A DNA stretch of 64,000 nucleotides, from the NCBI RefSeq assembly GCF_013204885.1, contig NZ_JABMKX010000012.1, forward strand, positions 248,001 through 312,000, read 5' to 3'. Under the pieces are notes generated by a model that saw only the letters and a program-made list of their open reading frames with translations, had not been told where the DNA came from and searched no databases. Origin of the DNA: Paenibacillus tritici. GTDB lineage: Bacteria; Bacillota; Bacilli; Paenibacillales; Paenibacillaceae. Shown piece after piece: positions 16,589 to 24,476 of the stretch. Each line of letters opens with the position of its first letter. Position 1 is the stretch's first letter. The position numbers were made by a program, and so were the translations under genes.

Positions 16589-17431
16589 TTAAGTCCGTTT
16601 GGACAGCCTATCGGCTTTGTTGTCCTCTTCATCCTCGTCTTCCTCGTCTTCGTCATCTTCATCGGACGGCAGGCCTTCATTCTCAGCCGCTTCGAGCGCC
16701 GCCTGTTCCTCTGCCAGCTTCTTCTTCTCCACCTGCAGCTGCAGCTTGTTGTATGTAGCGAAGAAATTGAAGAAGGCAAGCATCGCAATCAGTGTAGGAA
16801 TACACAGCACGTAGAGCACCGGATACCTCAGACCTATATAGAGAAGAACCCCTGCCCCAATCAGCGTCGAGAATACACGGATCGGCCGGGCGATCGTGAG
16901 CAGAATGGAATTGGTTACCACTTCTTTGAAAGTCATCTGGTAATGAACCACGATGGAGAAGAAATTAAACATGGATACGAACAAGATAATCATCAGCACA
17001 AGCATCAGGATACCGATGATTTTGAAATTGGCCATCTGGGTCATGTATACGGTCACATCAACGTACATGACGACAAACAGCAGGGTGTAGATCAGCCCTC
17101 CAAGCATACTTTTCAGGTAATTCTCTTTGTACCCTTGAAAAAAAGTGCGGAATGTACTTACATCAGTGTTGCCCATAACCCATTTGCGTACCACCGTAAA
17201 TAACGCCGACGTAGCCGGAAATACGGTGAATGGTGCGAATACACCAAGTACCCAGTTCAGCATGATCTGCTCATTCGGTCCGCCTGCTCCAGAACCCAGC
17301 ATGAGAATCTTCATAATTCCTGCGAACAGGAACGGAATCGAACACAACGCCCATAAAATATTGCTGAAGGCGATCCGTGTGATCCATTCCGTGATGCGGT
17401 ATAAACCGCCCATTGCTCCTTTAAACTCCAA
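16589..17431 (-). CDS. DUF624 (YesL-like) membrane protein with acidic tail
   Basis: 280 residues with about five to six membrane helices in the first 225 residues, starting with the MEFKGAMGGLYRITEWI pattern of DUF624. The tail is a Lys/Glu-rich helix (about 228-252) and then a run made almost only of Asp and Glu (about 256-272). The family is often linked to polysaccharide or sugar transport loci, but no such genes are adjacent here, so no role is proposed. TTG start with AGGAGG seven bases upstream. Confidence 0.8.
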   Translation of the reverse strand: MEFKGAMGGLYRITEWITRIAFSNILWALCSIPFLFAGIMKILMLGSGAGGPNEQIMLNWVLGVFAPFTVFPATSALFTVVRKWVMGNTDVSTFRTFFQGYKENYLKSMLGGLIYTLLFVVMYVDVTVYMTQMANFKIIGILMLVLMIILFVSMFNFFSIVVHYQMTFKEVVTNSILLTIARPIRVFSTLIGAGVLLYIGLRYPVLYVLCIPTLIAMLAFFNFFATYNKLQLQVEKKKLAEEQAALEAAENEGLPSDEDDEDEEDEDEEDNKADRLSKRT

Positions 17432-17610
17432 TTCCCTTCCTCCTGTCTATCTTGTGCATACTGCATATCTTAACTATACCTTTTTGGACAGGACTTTTCC
17501 AGCGCCCAAGTTTACAAGTTCTAGGTAAGTGTCTAAGCAAGCTCTGCCAGCCTTCCATATATTACATTGTAACCACAACAAATCTCTTATGTTCAAAGGA
17601 GGTTAACCTC

Positions 17611-17706
17611 ATGTCCGCACCTGGATGCTGCAGTCCTTGGACTTCCACAGGCACTATTCTGGTTCTCTTTATCCTGCTGGTCATCATCTCCCGCACCTTC
17701 ATCTAA
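17611..17706 (+). CDS. Small YjcZ-like membrane peptide, 31 aa
   Basis: A 31-residue frame: a short Gly/Cys/Pro-rich start (APGCCSPW) and one hydrophobic helix (GTILVLFILLVIISRTFI). The ribosome site AAAGGAGGTTAACCTC-ATG is near perfect. Size and the ILVLFILLVII core resemble the YjcZ/YhbO-type small sporulation-associated peptides of Firmicutes; the usual Gly/Tyr-rich ends are missing, so family membership is tentative. Confidence 0.65.
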   Translation: MSAPGCCSPWTSTGTILVLFILLVIISRTFI

Positions 17707-17722
17707 AACAATTCAGCACAAA

Positions 17723-17759
17723 AAGAAGACGAGAGCCGCTAACGGTTGCTCGTCTTCTT
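17723..17759. terminator. Bidirectional terminator between the small peptide gene and cshA
   Basis: AAGAAGACGAG pairs with CTCGTCTTCTT around an inner CCG/CGG stem; A-run before and T-rich arm after allow use from both sides. Confidence 0.85.
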
Positions 17760-17777
17760 CAGAATGTCTTCTATTCC

Positions 17778-19451
17778 TTAAGCGTCATAATCCTGCTTGG
17801 CCGGGCGCGTGCTTGTGCTGCTCGGACGCGATGACGGTCTTGCATCTGTGCTACGGGTTGCTCCATCACGGTTGCCTTTGTAGCCGCCGCCGTAGCTGCT
17901 TCCGCCGCTGCCACTGTTGCCGCCATAGCCGCTGCTGTAGCCGCCACGTGTGCTTCCGCCGCTGCTTGCATTGTCACGGTTGCCGCGATAGCCGCCGCCG
18001 CTTGCGTTGTCACGGTTGCCTTTGTAGCCGCCGCCGGAACTTGAACCCGTACGGTTGCCGCCATAGCCGCTGTTAGGCTTGCGTCCGCTGCGGATATCGT
18101 TCTTGCCGCCGCGGCGTTTCGCACGGATCGGATCTTCCGGAGTCAATTCAATCTGCGCATCCTTGTTATCGCCGGTAAGAAGCTTCATAGCTGCGGACAG
18201 CAGCTGTACAGAATCATACTGTTCCAGCAATTGAATGGCAATGCCTTTGTATTCGTTCAATTCGCCATCCTCAACCATTGCAAGCAGACGTTCTGCTGTA
18301 ATGCGTTGTTTGCCTTCAATAGCCTCAGCCATCGTTGGAAGCGGTTTGCGGGTAATGCGGTGACGGGTAACGCGCTCGATCAGGTGCAGATGATCCATCT
18401 CACGCGGAGTCACGAAGGACCATGCAGTACCTTCTTTACCGGCACGGCCTGTACGGCCGATACGGTGTACATAGCTTTCCGGGTCCTGCGGAAGGTCGAA
18501 GTTGATTACATGCGTTACGCCGGATACGTCCAGACCGCGTGCAGCAACGTCTGTAGCTACCAGTACATCAATGCTGCCGTCGCGGAATTTGCGCATTACA
18601 GCATCGCGCTGATTCTGCGACAAGTCACCGTGCAGGCCGTCAGCGGAATATCCGCGTTTCTGCAATCCTTCAGCAAGCTCGTCTACCCGGCGTTTGGTGC
18701 GGCCGAATACGATAGCCAGATCAGGGGATTCCATGTCAATCAAGCGACTGAGCGCTTCGAATTTCTGGCGTTCCGGCACTTCAACATAAGCCTGGTCAAT
18801 AAGCGGAGCGCTGATCTGCTTAGGAATTACGGATACATGCTGCGGGTTCTTCAGGAACTGCTGGGCAAGGCGTTGGATGTTAGGAGGCATAGTAGCCGAG
18901 AAGAGCATGGTCTGACGTTCTTCTGGAACGAGCTTGAGGATCGTTTGGATATCCTCCATGAAGCCCATGTCGAGCATTTCATCGGCTTCGTCCAGTACGA
19001 TGGTCTGAACATCATCCAGGCGGATGGTTTTGCGGTTGATATGGTCCAGGAGACGTCCTGGTGTACCAATAATAATCTGTGGTTTCTTCTTAAGTCCGCG
19101 GATCTGACGGCCGATATCCTGCCCGCCGTAAATCGCCAGTGAACGAAGTCCTTTGAAGCGGGTCAATTTGCCGATCTCTTCAGCAACCTGAATGGCAAGC
19201 TCACGAGTCGGGGTCATAATCAGTGCAACAATCTTCTCTTCTTCCCGGGCGATCTTGGAAATGAGGGGAATCCCGAATGCAGCAGTCTTACCTGTACCCG
19301 TCTGTGCCTGGCCGATCAAGTCCGATCCGGCCATAGCAAGCGGAATTGCCTGCTCCTGAATGGGGGTTGCTTCCTCAAATCCTAGCTCTGTGATTGCTTG
19401 AAGTACTTTTGGCTCCAAGCCGAATTCTGCGAATGTTTTCAAATTATTCAT
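17778..19451 (-). CDS. cshA: DEAD-box RNA helicase CshA-type with Gly-rich repeat tail
   Basis: ATP-dependent RNA helicase of the degradosome/cold-shock type. 557 residues from the ATG at 19451. Core motifs: Q motif with TPIQEQAIP, AQTGTGKT (Walker A), PTRELAIQ, DEAD, SAT, ARGLDV, HRIGRTGR, filling about 1-370. Residues about 450-557 are low complexity: repeats of GGGYKGNRDNAS and GYGGNSGSGG, an RNA-binding RGG-like tail. The ATG is only one base from GAAGGAG, so an upstream GTG (about 19481) cannot be excluded. A -10 box 220 bases upstream suggests a long leader. Confidence 0.93.
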   Translation of the reverse strand: MNNLKTFAEFGLEPKVLQAITELGFEEATPIQEQAIPLAMAGSDLIGQAQTGTGKTAAFGIPLISKIAREEEKIVALIMTPTRELAIQVAEEIGKLTRFKGLRSLAIYGGQDIGRQIRGLKKKPQIIIGTPGRLLDHINRKTIRLDDVQTIVLDEADEMLDMGFMEDIQTILKLVPEERQTMLFSATMPPNIQRLAQQFLKNPQHVSVIPKQISAPLIDQAYVEVPERQKFEALSRLIDMESPDLAIVFGRTKRRVDELAEGLQKRGYSADGLHGDLSQNQRDAVMRKFRDGSIDVLVATDVAARGLDVSGVTHVINFDLPQDPESYVHRIGRTGRAGKEGTAWSFVTPREMDHLHLIERVTRHRITRKPLPTMAEAIEGKQRITAERLLAMVEDGELNEYKGIAIQLLEQYDSVQLLSAAMKLLTGDNKDAQIELTPEDPIRAKRRGGKNDIRSGRKPNSGYGGNRTGSSSGGGYKGNRDNASGGGYRGNRDNASSGGSTRGGYSSGYGGNSGSGGSSYGGGYKGNRDGATRSTDARPSSRPSSTSTRPAKQDYDA

Positions 19452-19678
19452 GCTCCTTCTATACAGTGGACATTCCACATGCTTGTCTGTATTCTTAAGT
19501 AGCGGTAAACACATTTATAGGCTGTCCAATCATGCCGTATTTCCTGCATGGTTTAGCGCGTATTGGGACAAAAAAATGTCCTATGATCAGGCCACTACAT
19601 ACACCTGACAACTGTAACTTCGCATTCTAAGCAATGCAAAAATACCATTGTAACGTCCTACTCAAGAATATCCTATAC

Positions 19679-19718
19679 ATTATATCACAAACTCAATGAG
19701 GAATACCAGTGTATTCCT
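19679..19718 (-). promoter_or_regulatory. Putative cshA promoter with overlapping palindrome
   Basis: TATAAT on the minus strand at 19684-19679 and an inverted repeat AGGAATAC-CAGT-GTATTCCT at 19699-19718, i.e. over the expected -35 region. No good -35 hexamer is seen, which would fit an activator- or repressor-controlled promoter. The rest of this 306-base gap shows no gene. Confidence 0.4.
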
Positions 19719-19757
19719 TACTTTCATTACTTACATTACACTCAGAGGTGAATTTGC

Positions 19758-20585
19758 TTGGTAAAACTTAGACTTTTCGGGAGCTTTCTTGCCGTTCTCT
19801 TCGGTTCAGCAATGATCGCAAGCGGCTTTAATCTGTTCCTGATCCCCCACAGGCTGCTCAGCGGAGGCGTATCCGGTCTGGCCATGCTGGCCGGGTATTT
19901 CACCCCGTTCAATATCAGCCTGTTGTATTTACTCTTCAATATTCCGCTGCTTGTCGCCGGATGGTTCCAGCTGGGCCGCCGGTTTATTATTCTCAGCATG
20001 GTCTCTGTAGGGGCTACCACCTGGCTGATGACGGTGGTACCGGTCTTTCAAGTATCCTCGGATATGCTGCTGGCCTCTGTCTTCGGCGGGGTGCTTGTGG
20101 GTGCCGGTGCAGGCATCTCCTTCCGTGTAGGGGGCTCGTCGGGCGGTTTCGATATTCTGGGCTCCATCATTACGCGATACCGGGATTTCCCGATCGGCAG
20201 TGTGCTGGTCGGCCTCAACGGGCTCGTGATTCTTGCTGCGGCCTACTTTGACGACAACTGGAACCTCGCCCTGGCCTCCATGGTCTCCATTTATGTAACC
20301 GGCAAGGTGGTGGACCTGATTCATGTCAGCCACATCAAAGTCACCGTGTATATCATAACCAACCGGACCGACGAGCTTTTGCAGCAATTACTGGGACTTC
20401 AGCGCGGAGTTACAAAATTTAAGACAGAAGGCGCTTATTCTCATGTAGAACGGGACATGCTAATGACAGTAACCACTCGCTATGAACTTGCAGAGCTGAA
20501 GCGCATTATCAAAACCAGCGACCCGCAGGCTTTTGTAAATATTGTTGAAACCGTCGGAGTCATGGGCTCTTTCCGCAAAAGGTAG
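19758..20585 (+). CDS. YitT-family membrane protein (DUF2179)
   Basis: 275 residues: five to six membrane helices (about 5-185) with the family signature FGGVLVGAGAGISFRVGGSSGG, then a cytoplasmic DUF2179 domain (about 195-270; FKTEGAYSHVERDMLMTVTT). YitT-family proteins are common paralogues in Bacilli and their transport substrate is not established. Start is TTG, with AGAGGTGA seven bases upstream. Preceded by the divergent cshA control region. Confidence 0.9.
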   Translation: MVKLRLFGSFLAVLFGSAMIASGFNLFLIPHRLLSGGVSGLAMLAGYFTPFNISLLYLLFNIPLLVAGWFQLGRRFIILSMVSVGATTWLMTVVPVFQVSSDMLLASVFGGVLVGAGAGISFRVGGSSGGFDILGSIITRYRDFPIGSVLVGLNGLVILAAAYFDDNWNLALASMVSIYVTGKVVDLIHVSHIKVTVYIITNRTDELLQQLLGLQRGVTKFKTEGAYSHVERDMLMTVTTRYELAELKRIIKTSDPQAFVNIVETVGVMGSFRKR

Positions 20586-20755
20586 AGCCAGAAGAAATGC
20601 TTAATCGTTCAAATTGTGTTATATTATTACTACGCAGGACCTTAACAATTTCATGAAGATTGTGATTTACCCCTCTTTTTTCCAGGCACTTCGTTTTTCC
20701 GGGTGGACCCTGAATTCTGATTCAGTTCGATTCGAAAAAGGAAAGGGTGATTTTT

Positions 20756-20950
20756 GTGGAAATGGAAACGGTAAAATTGTCAGCAATCGTCATGAGGTGG
20801 TATCCGGATATGATACCGTTTCTGAAGCAGGACGAACTCAATTCTGTAATCGTTCTGCGTGACGGTCTTAGTATTCTGGAACCGGCAGATGCCATGGATA
20901 TCATCCATTACAGCATTTGCGAGCATCAGAATTCTGCGTATCTTCATTAA
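20756..20950 (+). CDS. Hypothetical small protein, about 64 aa
   Basis: Soluble, acidic, about 64 residues, core KLSAIVMRWYPDMIPFLKQD then VIVLRDGLSILEPADAMD. Starts possible at GTG 20747, GTG 20756 or ATG 20762; the second has AAGGGTGA five bases upstream and is preferred. A strong hairpin follows the stop by 36 bases. I recognise no family. Codon usage is normal for the region, which favours a real gene. Confidence 0.5.
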   Translation: MEMETVKLSAIVMRWYPDMIPFLKQDELNSVIVLRDGLSILEPADAMDIIHYSICEHQNSAYLH

Positions 20951-20986
20951 GTAAGCTGCCTTACCAGCAAGCAAGTTATAATAGTT

Positions 20987-21030
20987 GCCGCTCCGGACTT
21001 TGGCGTTCGTGCCAGTCCGGAGCGGCATTT
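20987..21030 (+). terminator. Terminator after the 64-aa gene
   Basis: GCCGCTCCGGACT pairs perfectly (13 bp) with AGTCCGGAGCGGC; T-rich tract (ATTTACTTTTTAG) follows. Confidence 0.75.
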
Positions 21031-21091
21031 ACTTTTTAGATCAGCGATTCAAAATCTGTACATCCCGTTTATTAACAACAAGAGCGGAGTC

Positions 21092-21190
21092 ATGACCTCA
21101 AAAATTACGGGTATTGTTACAAGTCTGTTCTTTTTGGGTGCATCCGTTACTTTATACTTTATAAGGAATGTACATAAAGGGAGCGATTAA
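21092..21190 (+). CDS. Possible 32-aa membrane peptide upstream of the DUF4015 gene
   Basis: ATG at 21092 gives 32 residues with one hydrophobic stretch (GIVTSLFFLGASVTLYFI) and a basic end. The stop is four bases before the ATG of the next gene, and the ribosome site of that gene (AAAGGGAG) lies inside this frame, so coupling is possible. Its own ribosome site (GCGGAG) is only two bases from the ATG, which is poor. Tentative. Confidence 0.35.
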   Translation: MTSKITGIVTSLFFLGASVTLYFIRNVHKGSD

Positions 21191-21194
21191 GAAA

Positions 21195-22424
21195 ATGAAC
21201 ATCACCTGGGCTTTACTGATGATGGCCCTGGGAGGCGTTGGTGTCCCGAATCAGGGACATGAAGCTGATGTGGCAGCAGCACTGCAAGGCGCCATGAACC
21301 CCCCCATCGTCGCACAACAAACCACTAATCCTGATGCAGCGACTTCACCGAACGGAGGCGGCACTACCGCTCCTTCACCTTCACCAAGTGCCACCGCAGA
21401 GGCAGCACTTCATACCGACCCGCAGCCGGATGCTCCCAAAGTCAAAGGGATCTACGTAACTGCGTACAGCGCCGGGGGTGCACGGATGGAAACTCTGCTT
21501 GCCCTGCTGGACAAGACAGAGCTGAACTCTATGGTCATTGACATCAAGGATGATGCCGGATATATCACATATAAGACGGATAATGCTGAGCTTCAGCAGA
21601 TGGGACATCCCCAGCCGTTCATCGGTGATATCAACAAGCTGATGACCCGGCTGAAGGAGCATGATGTCTATCCGATTGCCCGGATCGTGGTATTCAAGGA
21701 TTCTGTCCTCGCCAAAAAGAACAAGGAATTGTCCTTTGTGAATAAAGACGGCTCTGTCTGGGCCAACAAAGGCGGAGACAGCTTCGTGAATCCTTATAAT
21801 GAAGCGGTGTGGAAATATAATGTGGATATTGCCAAGGAAGCCGTGAAGCTTGGCTTCAAGGAGATTCAGTTTGACTATGTGCGTTTCCCTGAAGGCTTCG
21901 AGAAACGTGCGGACACACTGAAGTACACGAAGAGCGACAGACCGCGCGTGGAGATCATCGCCGACTTTGTCAAATATGCCAAAGCAGAGCTGGCGCCGCT
22001 CGGAGTGCGGACATCCGTGGATATCTTCGGCTACGCTGCCTCGGTACCTGCTGCTGAAGGTATTGGCCAGGATTTCGTCAAAATATCCAAAAATGTTGAT
22101 GTTATCAGCCCCATGGTCTATCCGAGCCATTACTCCACCGGCTGGTTTGATGTGAAAGACCCTGACAAAGACCCTTATGCGACGATCAAGGGTTCGATGG
22201 TCGATACACATAAGAAGCTTAATCCGCTAGGCAGCTACAAACCGGTCATCCGTCCGTGGATTCAGGACTTCACCGCCAGCTGGCTGGGCAGCGGACATTA
22301 TGTCAAATACGGCAAGAAGCAGGTTGAAGATCAGATCCGTGCCCTGAAGGACGAGAACATCGAGGAATTCCTGCTTTGGAATGCCAATAACCGCTATACC
22401 TCTGATGTGAAATACGTACAATAG
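21195..22424 (+). CDS. Secreted DUF4015 putative glycoside hydrolase
   Basis: 409 residues: signal-like segment (about 1-20), a Pro/Ser/Thr-rich linker to about residue 75, then a TIM-barrel-like DUF4015 domain (about 80-405) starting VKGIYVTAYSA. Motifs include IDIKDDAGYI, FVNPYNEAVW, EIQFDYVRFPEGF and ISPMVYPSHY, which supply acidic residues at barrel ends. Family is annotated as putative glycosyl hydrolase; substrate not known. ATG at 21195 is chosen because the ATG at 21168 sits directly on AAGGA with no spacing. A longer leader form from 21168 is the alternative. Confidence 0.8.
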   Translation: MNITWALLMMALGGVGVPNQGHEADVAAALQGAMNPPIVAQQTTNPDAATSPNGGGTTAPSPSPSATAEAALHTDPQPDAPKVKGIYVTAYSAGGARMETLLALLDKTELNSMVIDIKDDAGYITYKTDNAELQQMGHPQPFIGDINKLMTRLKEHDVYPIARIVVFKDSVLAKKNKELSFVNKDGSVWANKGGDSFVNPYNEAVWKYNVDIAKEAVKLGFKEIQFDYVRFPEGFEKRADTLKYTKSDRPRVEIIADFVKYAKAELAPLGVRTSVDIFGYAASVPAAEGIGQDFVKISKNVDVISPMVYPSHYSTGWFDVKDPDKDPYATIKGSMVDTHKKLNPLGSYKPVIRPWIQDFTASWLGSGHYVKYGKKQVEDQIRALKDENIEEFLLWNANNRYTSDVKYVQ

Positions 22425-22464
22425 GCTTTCTGCAATTATAAGGTGCATCCATTAGCTACACTCT

Positions 22465-22489
22465 AGCCCGGCAGCCGCCGGGCTTTTTA
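22465..22489 (+). terminator. Terminator of the DUF4015 gene
   Basis: AGCCCGGC-AGCC-GCCGGGCT followed by five T. Confidence 0.9.
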
Positions 22490-22568
22490 CTGGAAAATTT
22501 CATTAATATGAATAGATACATATACGTATACATTCTTATATTTTAAAGATAACGGAGCATTGATTATT

Positions 22569-23924
22569 ATGAAACAGACTACTTCCATTAAACAAAAAGC
22601 CGGACAATTCCTGCACATCTTACTTCCGATCCTGATTACTCAGATTGCGCTGTCTGCGATCACCTTCTTCGATACCAATATGTCCGGCAAATTCGGCACG
22701 AATGATCTCGCTGGCGTGGCCATTGGCACGAGCCTGTGGATTCCCATCCAGACCGGCCTCAGCGGTATTCTAATGGGGATTACCCCCATTGTCTCTCATC
22801 TCCTCGGCAGCAAACGTGACAAGGAGGTCGCAGGCCAGGTGATGCAGGGCATTTGGCTCTCACTGATTATATCAGTGCTGGTCCTTATTCTGGGCGGCCT
22901 TGCCCTTTCGCCGATATTGAACTTCATGAATCTGGAGCCTGCCGTACGTGATATCGCCTTCCGGTTCCTGGGCGCTATCTCCTTCGGCATTATCCCGCTG
23001 TTCGGCTATACTGTTGTCCGCAGCTGTATTGACGCACTCGGGCAGACCCGGGTCTCTATGTTCATCACCCTGATTGCACTGCCGGTCAATGTGGGGCTTA
23101 ACTATCTGCTGATCTTCGGCAACTTCGGATTTCCCCGTCTTGGCGGAGTAGGCGCAGGTGTCGCTTCTGCCATCACCTATTGGGTCATCTTCCTGATTGC
23201 TCTGGTCTTCATCTACCGCGCTGAGACTTTCCGTAACCTGCGGATCTTCCGCAAATTCTATGCCATGTCGTTAACAAGCTTCAAGGAGCTGCTGAAGATT
23301 GGCGTGCCGATCGGCTTTTCCATCTTTTTTGAGACTGCGGTATTCTCAGCCGTAACCCTGCTGATGAGCCGCTTCGATACTGTAACTATCGCTGCCCATC
23401 AGGCCGCAATCAATTTCGCCTCCACCCTGTACATGATTCCGCTGAGCATCTGTATGAGCCTGACGATTCTCGTCGGCTTCGAGAGCGGCTCCGGCCGGCT
23501 TAAGGATGCGCGGCAGTATGGCATCATGGGTATCGGCAGCGCGGCAGTGCTCTCCCTGCTTACAGCGCTTGTGCTGCTGTTCGCAGGGAATCATGTGGCC
23601 GGATTGTACTCGGATGAACCTGAAGTGATATCGCTAATCCAGCATTTCCTGATCTATGCGATCTTCTTCCAAATCTCCGATGCCATTGCAACTCCTACCC
23701 AGGGTGTACTGCGGGGTTATAAGGATGTCAATCCTGCATTCATTATTTGCTTCATCGCCTACTGGGTAATCGGGCTTCCCGTCGGCTATCTGCTTGCCAC
23801 TTACAGCAGCCTCGGTGCATACGGATACTGGATCGGACTGATTACCGGTCTGGCTATAGGTGCAATTCTGCTGCTGGCCAGGCTTGTCCGGGTGCAGAGA
23901 AGATTCTCCGTAAAGGGAGCATGA
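22569..23924 (+). CDS. MATE-family efflux transporter
   Basis: Drug/metabolite:cation antiporter in the plasma membrane, 451 residues with twelve predicted helices in two related halves. Signatures of MatE domains: LPILITQIALSAITFFDTNM near 20 and PIGFSIFFETAVFS near the middle of the second half, RGYKDVNPA late. NorM-like by length and by the acidic residues of helices 1 and 2. The ATG at 22569 (GGAG eleven bases before) is preferred to a TTG at 22560. Its promoter region contains a TATACGTATA palindrome also seen before cimA. Confidence 0.92.
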   Translation: MKQTTSIKQKAGQFLHILLPILITQIALSAITFFDTNMSGKFGTNDLAGVAIGTSLWIPIQTGLSGILMGITPIVSHLLGSKRDKEVAGQVMQGIWLSLIISVLVLILGGLALSPILNFMNLEPAVRDIAFRFLGAISFGIIPLFGYTVVRSCIDALGQTRVSMFITLIALPVNVGLNYLLIFGNFGFPRLGGVGAGVASAITYWVIFLIALVFIYRAETFRNLRIFRKFYAMSLTSFKELLKIGVPIGFSIFFETAVFSAVTLLMSRFDTVTIAAHQAAINFASTLYMIPLSICMSLTILVGFESGSGRLKDARQYGIMGIGSAAVLSLLTALVLLFAGNHVAGLYSDEPEVISLIQHFLIYAIFFQISDAIATPTQGVLRGYKDVNPAFIICFIAYWVIGLPVGYLLATYSSLGAYGYWIGLITGLAIGAILLLARLVRVQRRFSVKGA

Positions 23925-23967
23925 TAACGAGCCAAGGACAAACCCCTTTGTATTGGAGTAGGATCAA

Positions 23968-24130
23968 CTTTGCGCATTTGAATGAACGCTGCGCGAACGG
24001 ACCGATGTTCCAATCGCTCTTGTCCCCAGATTTTTTGGATTCCCCTTAGCGGTGAAAATCCGGGGACAAAGGCGACCGCATTCGCTTTTCCACATTCGTT
24101 CCGTCCTCTCCGCTGTTTAAGCGGGATACG
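23968..24130. repeat. Structured intergenic element with 16-base imperfect arms
   Basis: TTGTCCCCAGATTTTT (24020-24035) faces GAAAATCCGGGGACAA (24054-24069), 14 of 16 complementary, around an 18-base loop. Flanking sequence (GAACGGACCGATGTTCC... and ...GCATTCGCTTTTCCACATTCG) is also partly complementary, giving a longer imperfect fold. I believe this resembles a common Paenibacillus intergenic repeat, but only one copy is in the window, so that is recollection rather than observation. Confidence 0.5.
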
Positions 24131-24152
24131 AATACATTCTTCAAAAACGCAG

Positions 24153-24196
24153 AGGGGCTGTCCAAGCCATTTTATGGCTTTGGAACAGCCCCTTTT
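24153..24196. terminator. Terminator hairpin between the MATE and cstR-like genes
   Basis: AGGGGCTGT..CCAAGCCAT loops to ATGGCTTTGG..ACAGCCCCT, then four T on the plus strand. It sits immediately beyond the stop of the cstR-like gene. Confidence 0.7.
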
Positions 24197-24199
24197 CAA

Positions 24200-24460
24200 C
24201 TACCGGCTCTTCACAAGCAGTCCGACTGCTTCCTTAATCACTTGATCGGGAGAATTCCCTTGTGCCAGCTCTTCCTGAATGCAGTGCTCCAGATTATCGC
24301 CGATAACTGCACCTACAGTGCGGTCTACGGCGGTTCTGATCGCTGTCAGCTGCGTCACGATCTCGCGGCAATCCTTGCCTTCCTCCAGCATACCCAGTAC
24401 TCCCCGCACCTGACCTTCAATGCGCTTCAACCGGTTGGTAATGGCTTTATCATACTCCAC
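24200..24460 (-). CDS. CsoR/FrmR-family repressor, CstR-like persulfide sensor
   Basis: 86-residue all-helical repressor. From the GTG at 24460 (AGGAGG upstream) the only two cysteines are Cys31 (GKDCREI) and Cys60 (NLEHC). In copper-sensing CsoR a histidine four residues before the second cysteine is a ligand; here that position is Asn56. Two cysteines at 31 and 60 without that histidine is the pattern of CstR, which senses persulfides by forming a di- or trisulfide link. The neighbour is a rhodanese/TusA/DsrE fusion, and two matching operators lie before the operon, so a sulfur-responsive repressor is well supported. Metal sensing is the alternative. Confidence 0.85.
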   Translation of the reverse strand: MEYDKAITNRLKRIEGQVRGVLGMLEEGKDCREIVTQLTAIRTAVDRTVGAVIGDNLEHCIQEELAQGNSPDQVIKEAVGLLVKSR

Positions 24461-24476
24461 GGTTCCCTGACCTCCT

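Noticed and set aside
4925..22531. Shared 13-mer CATATACGTATAC before cimA (4925) and the MATE gene (22519)
   Set aside because: AT-rich palindrome; one shared 13-mer in 64 kb is within chance, and the genes have no common theme.
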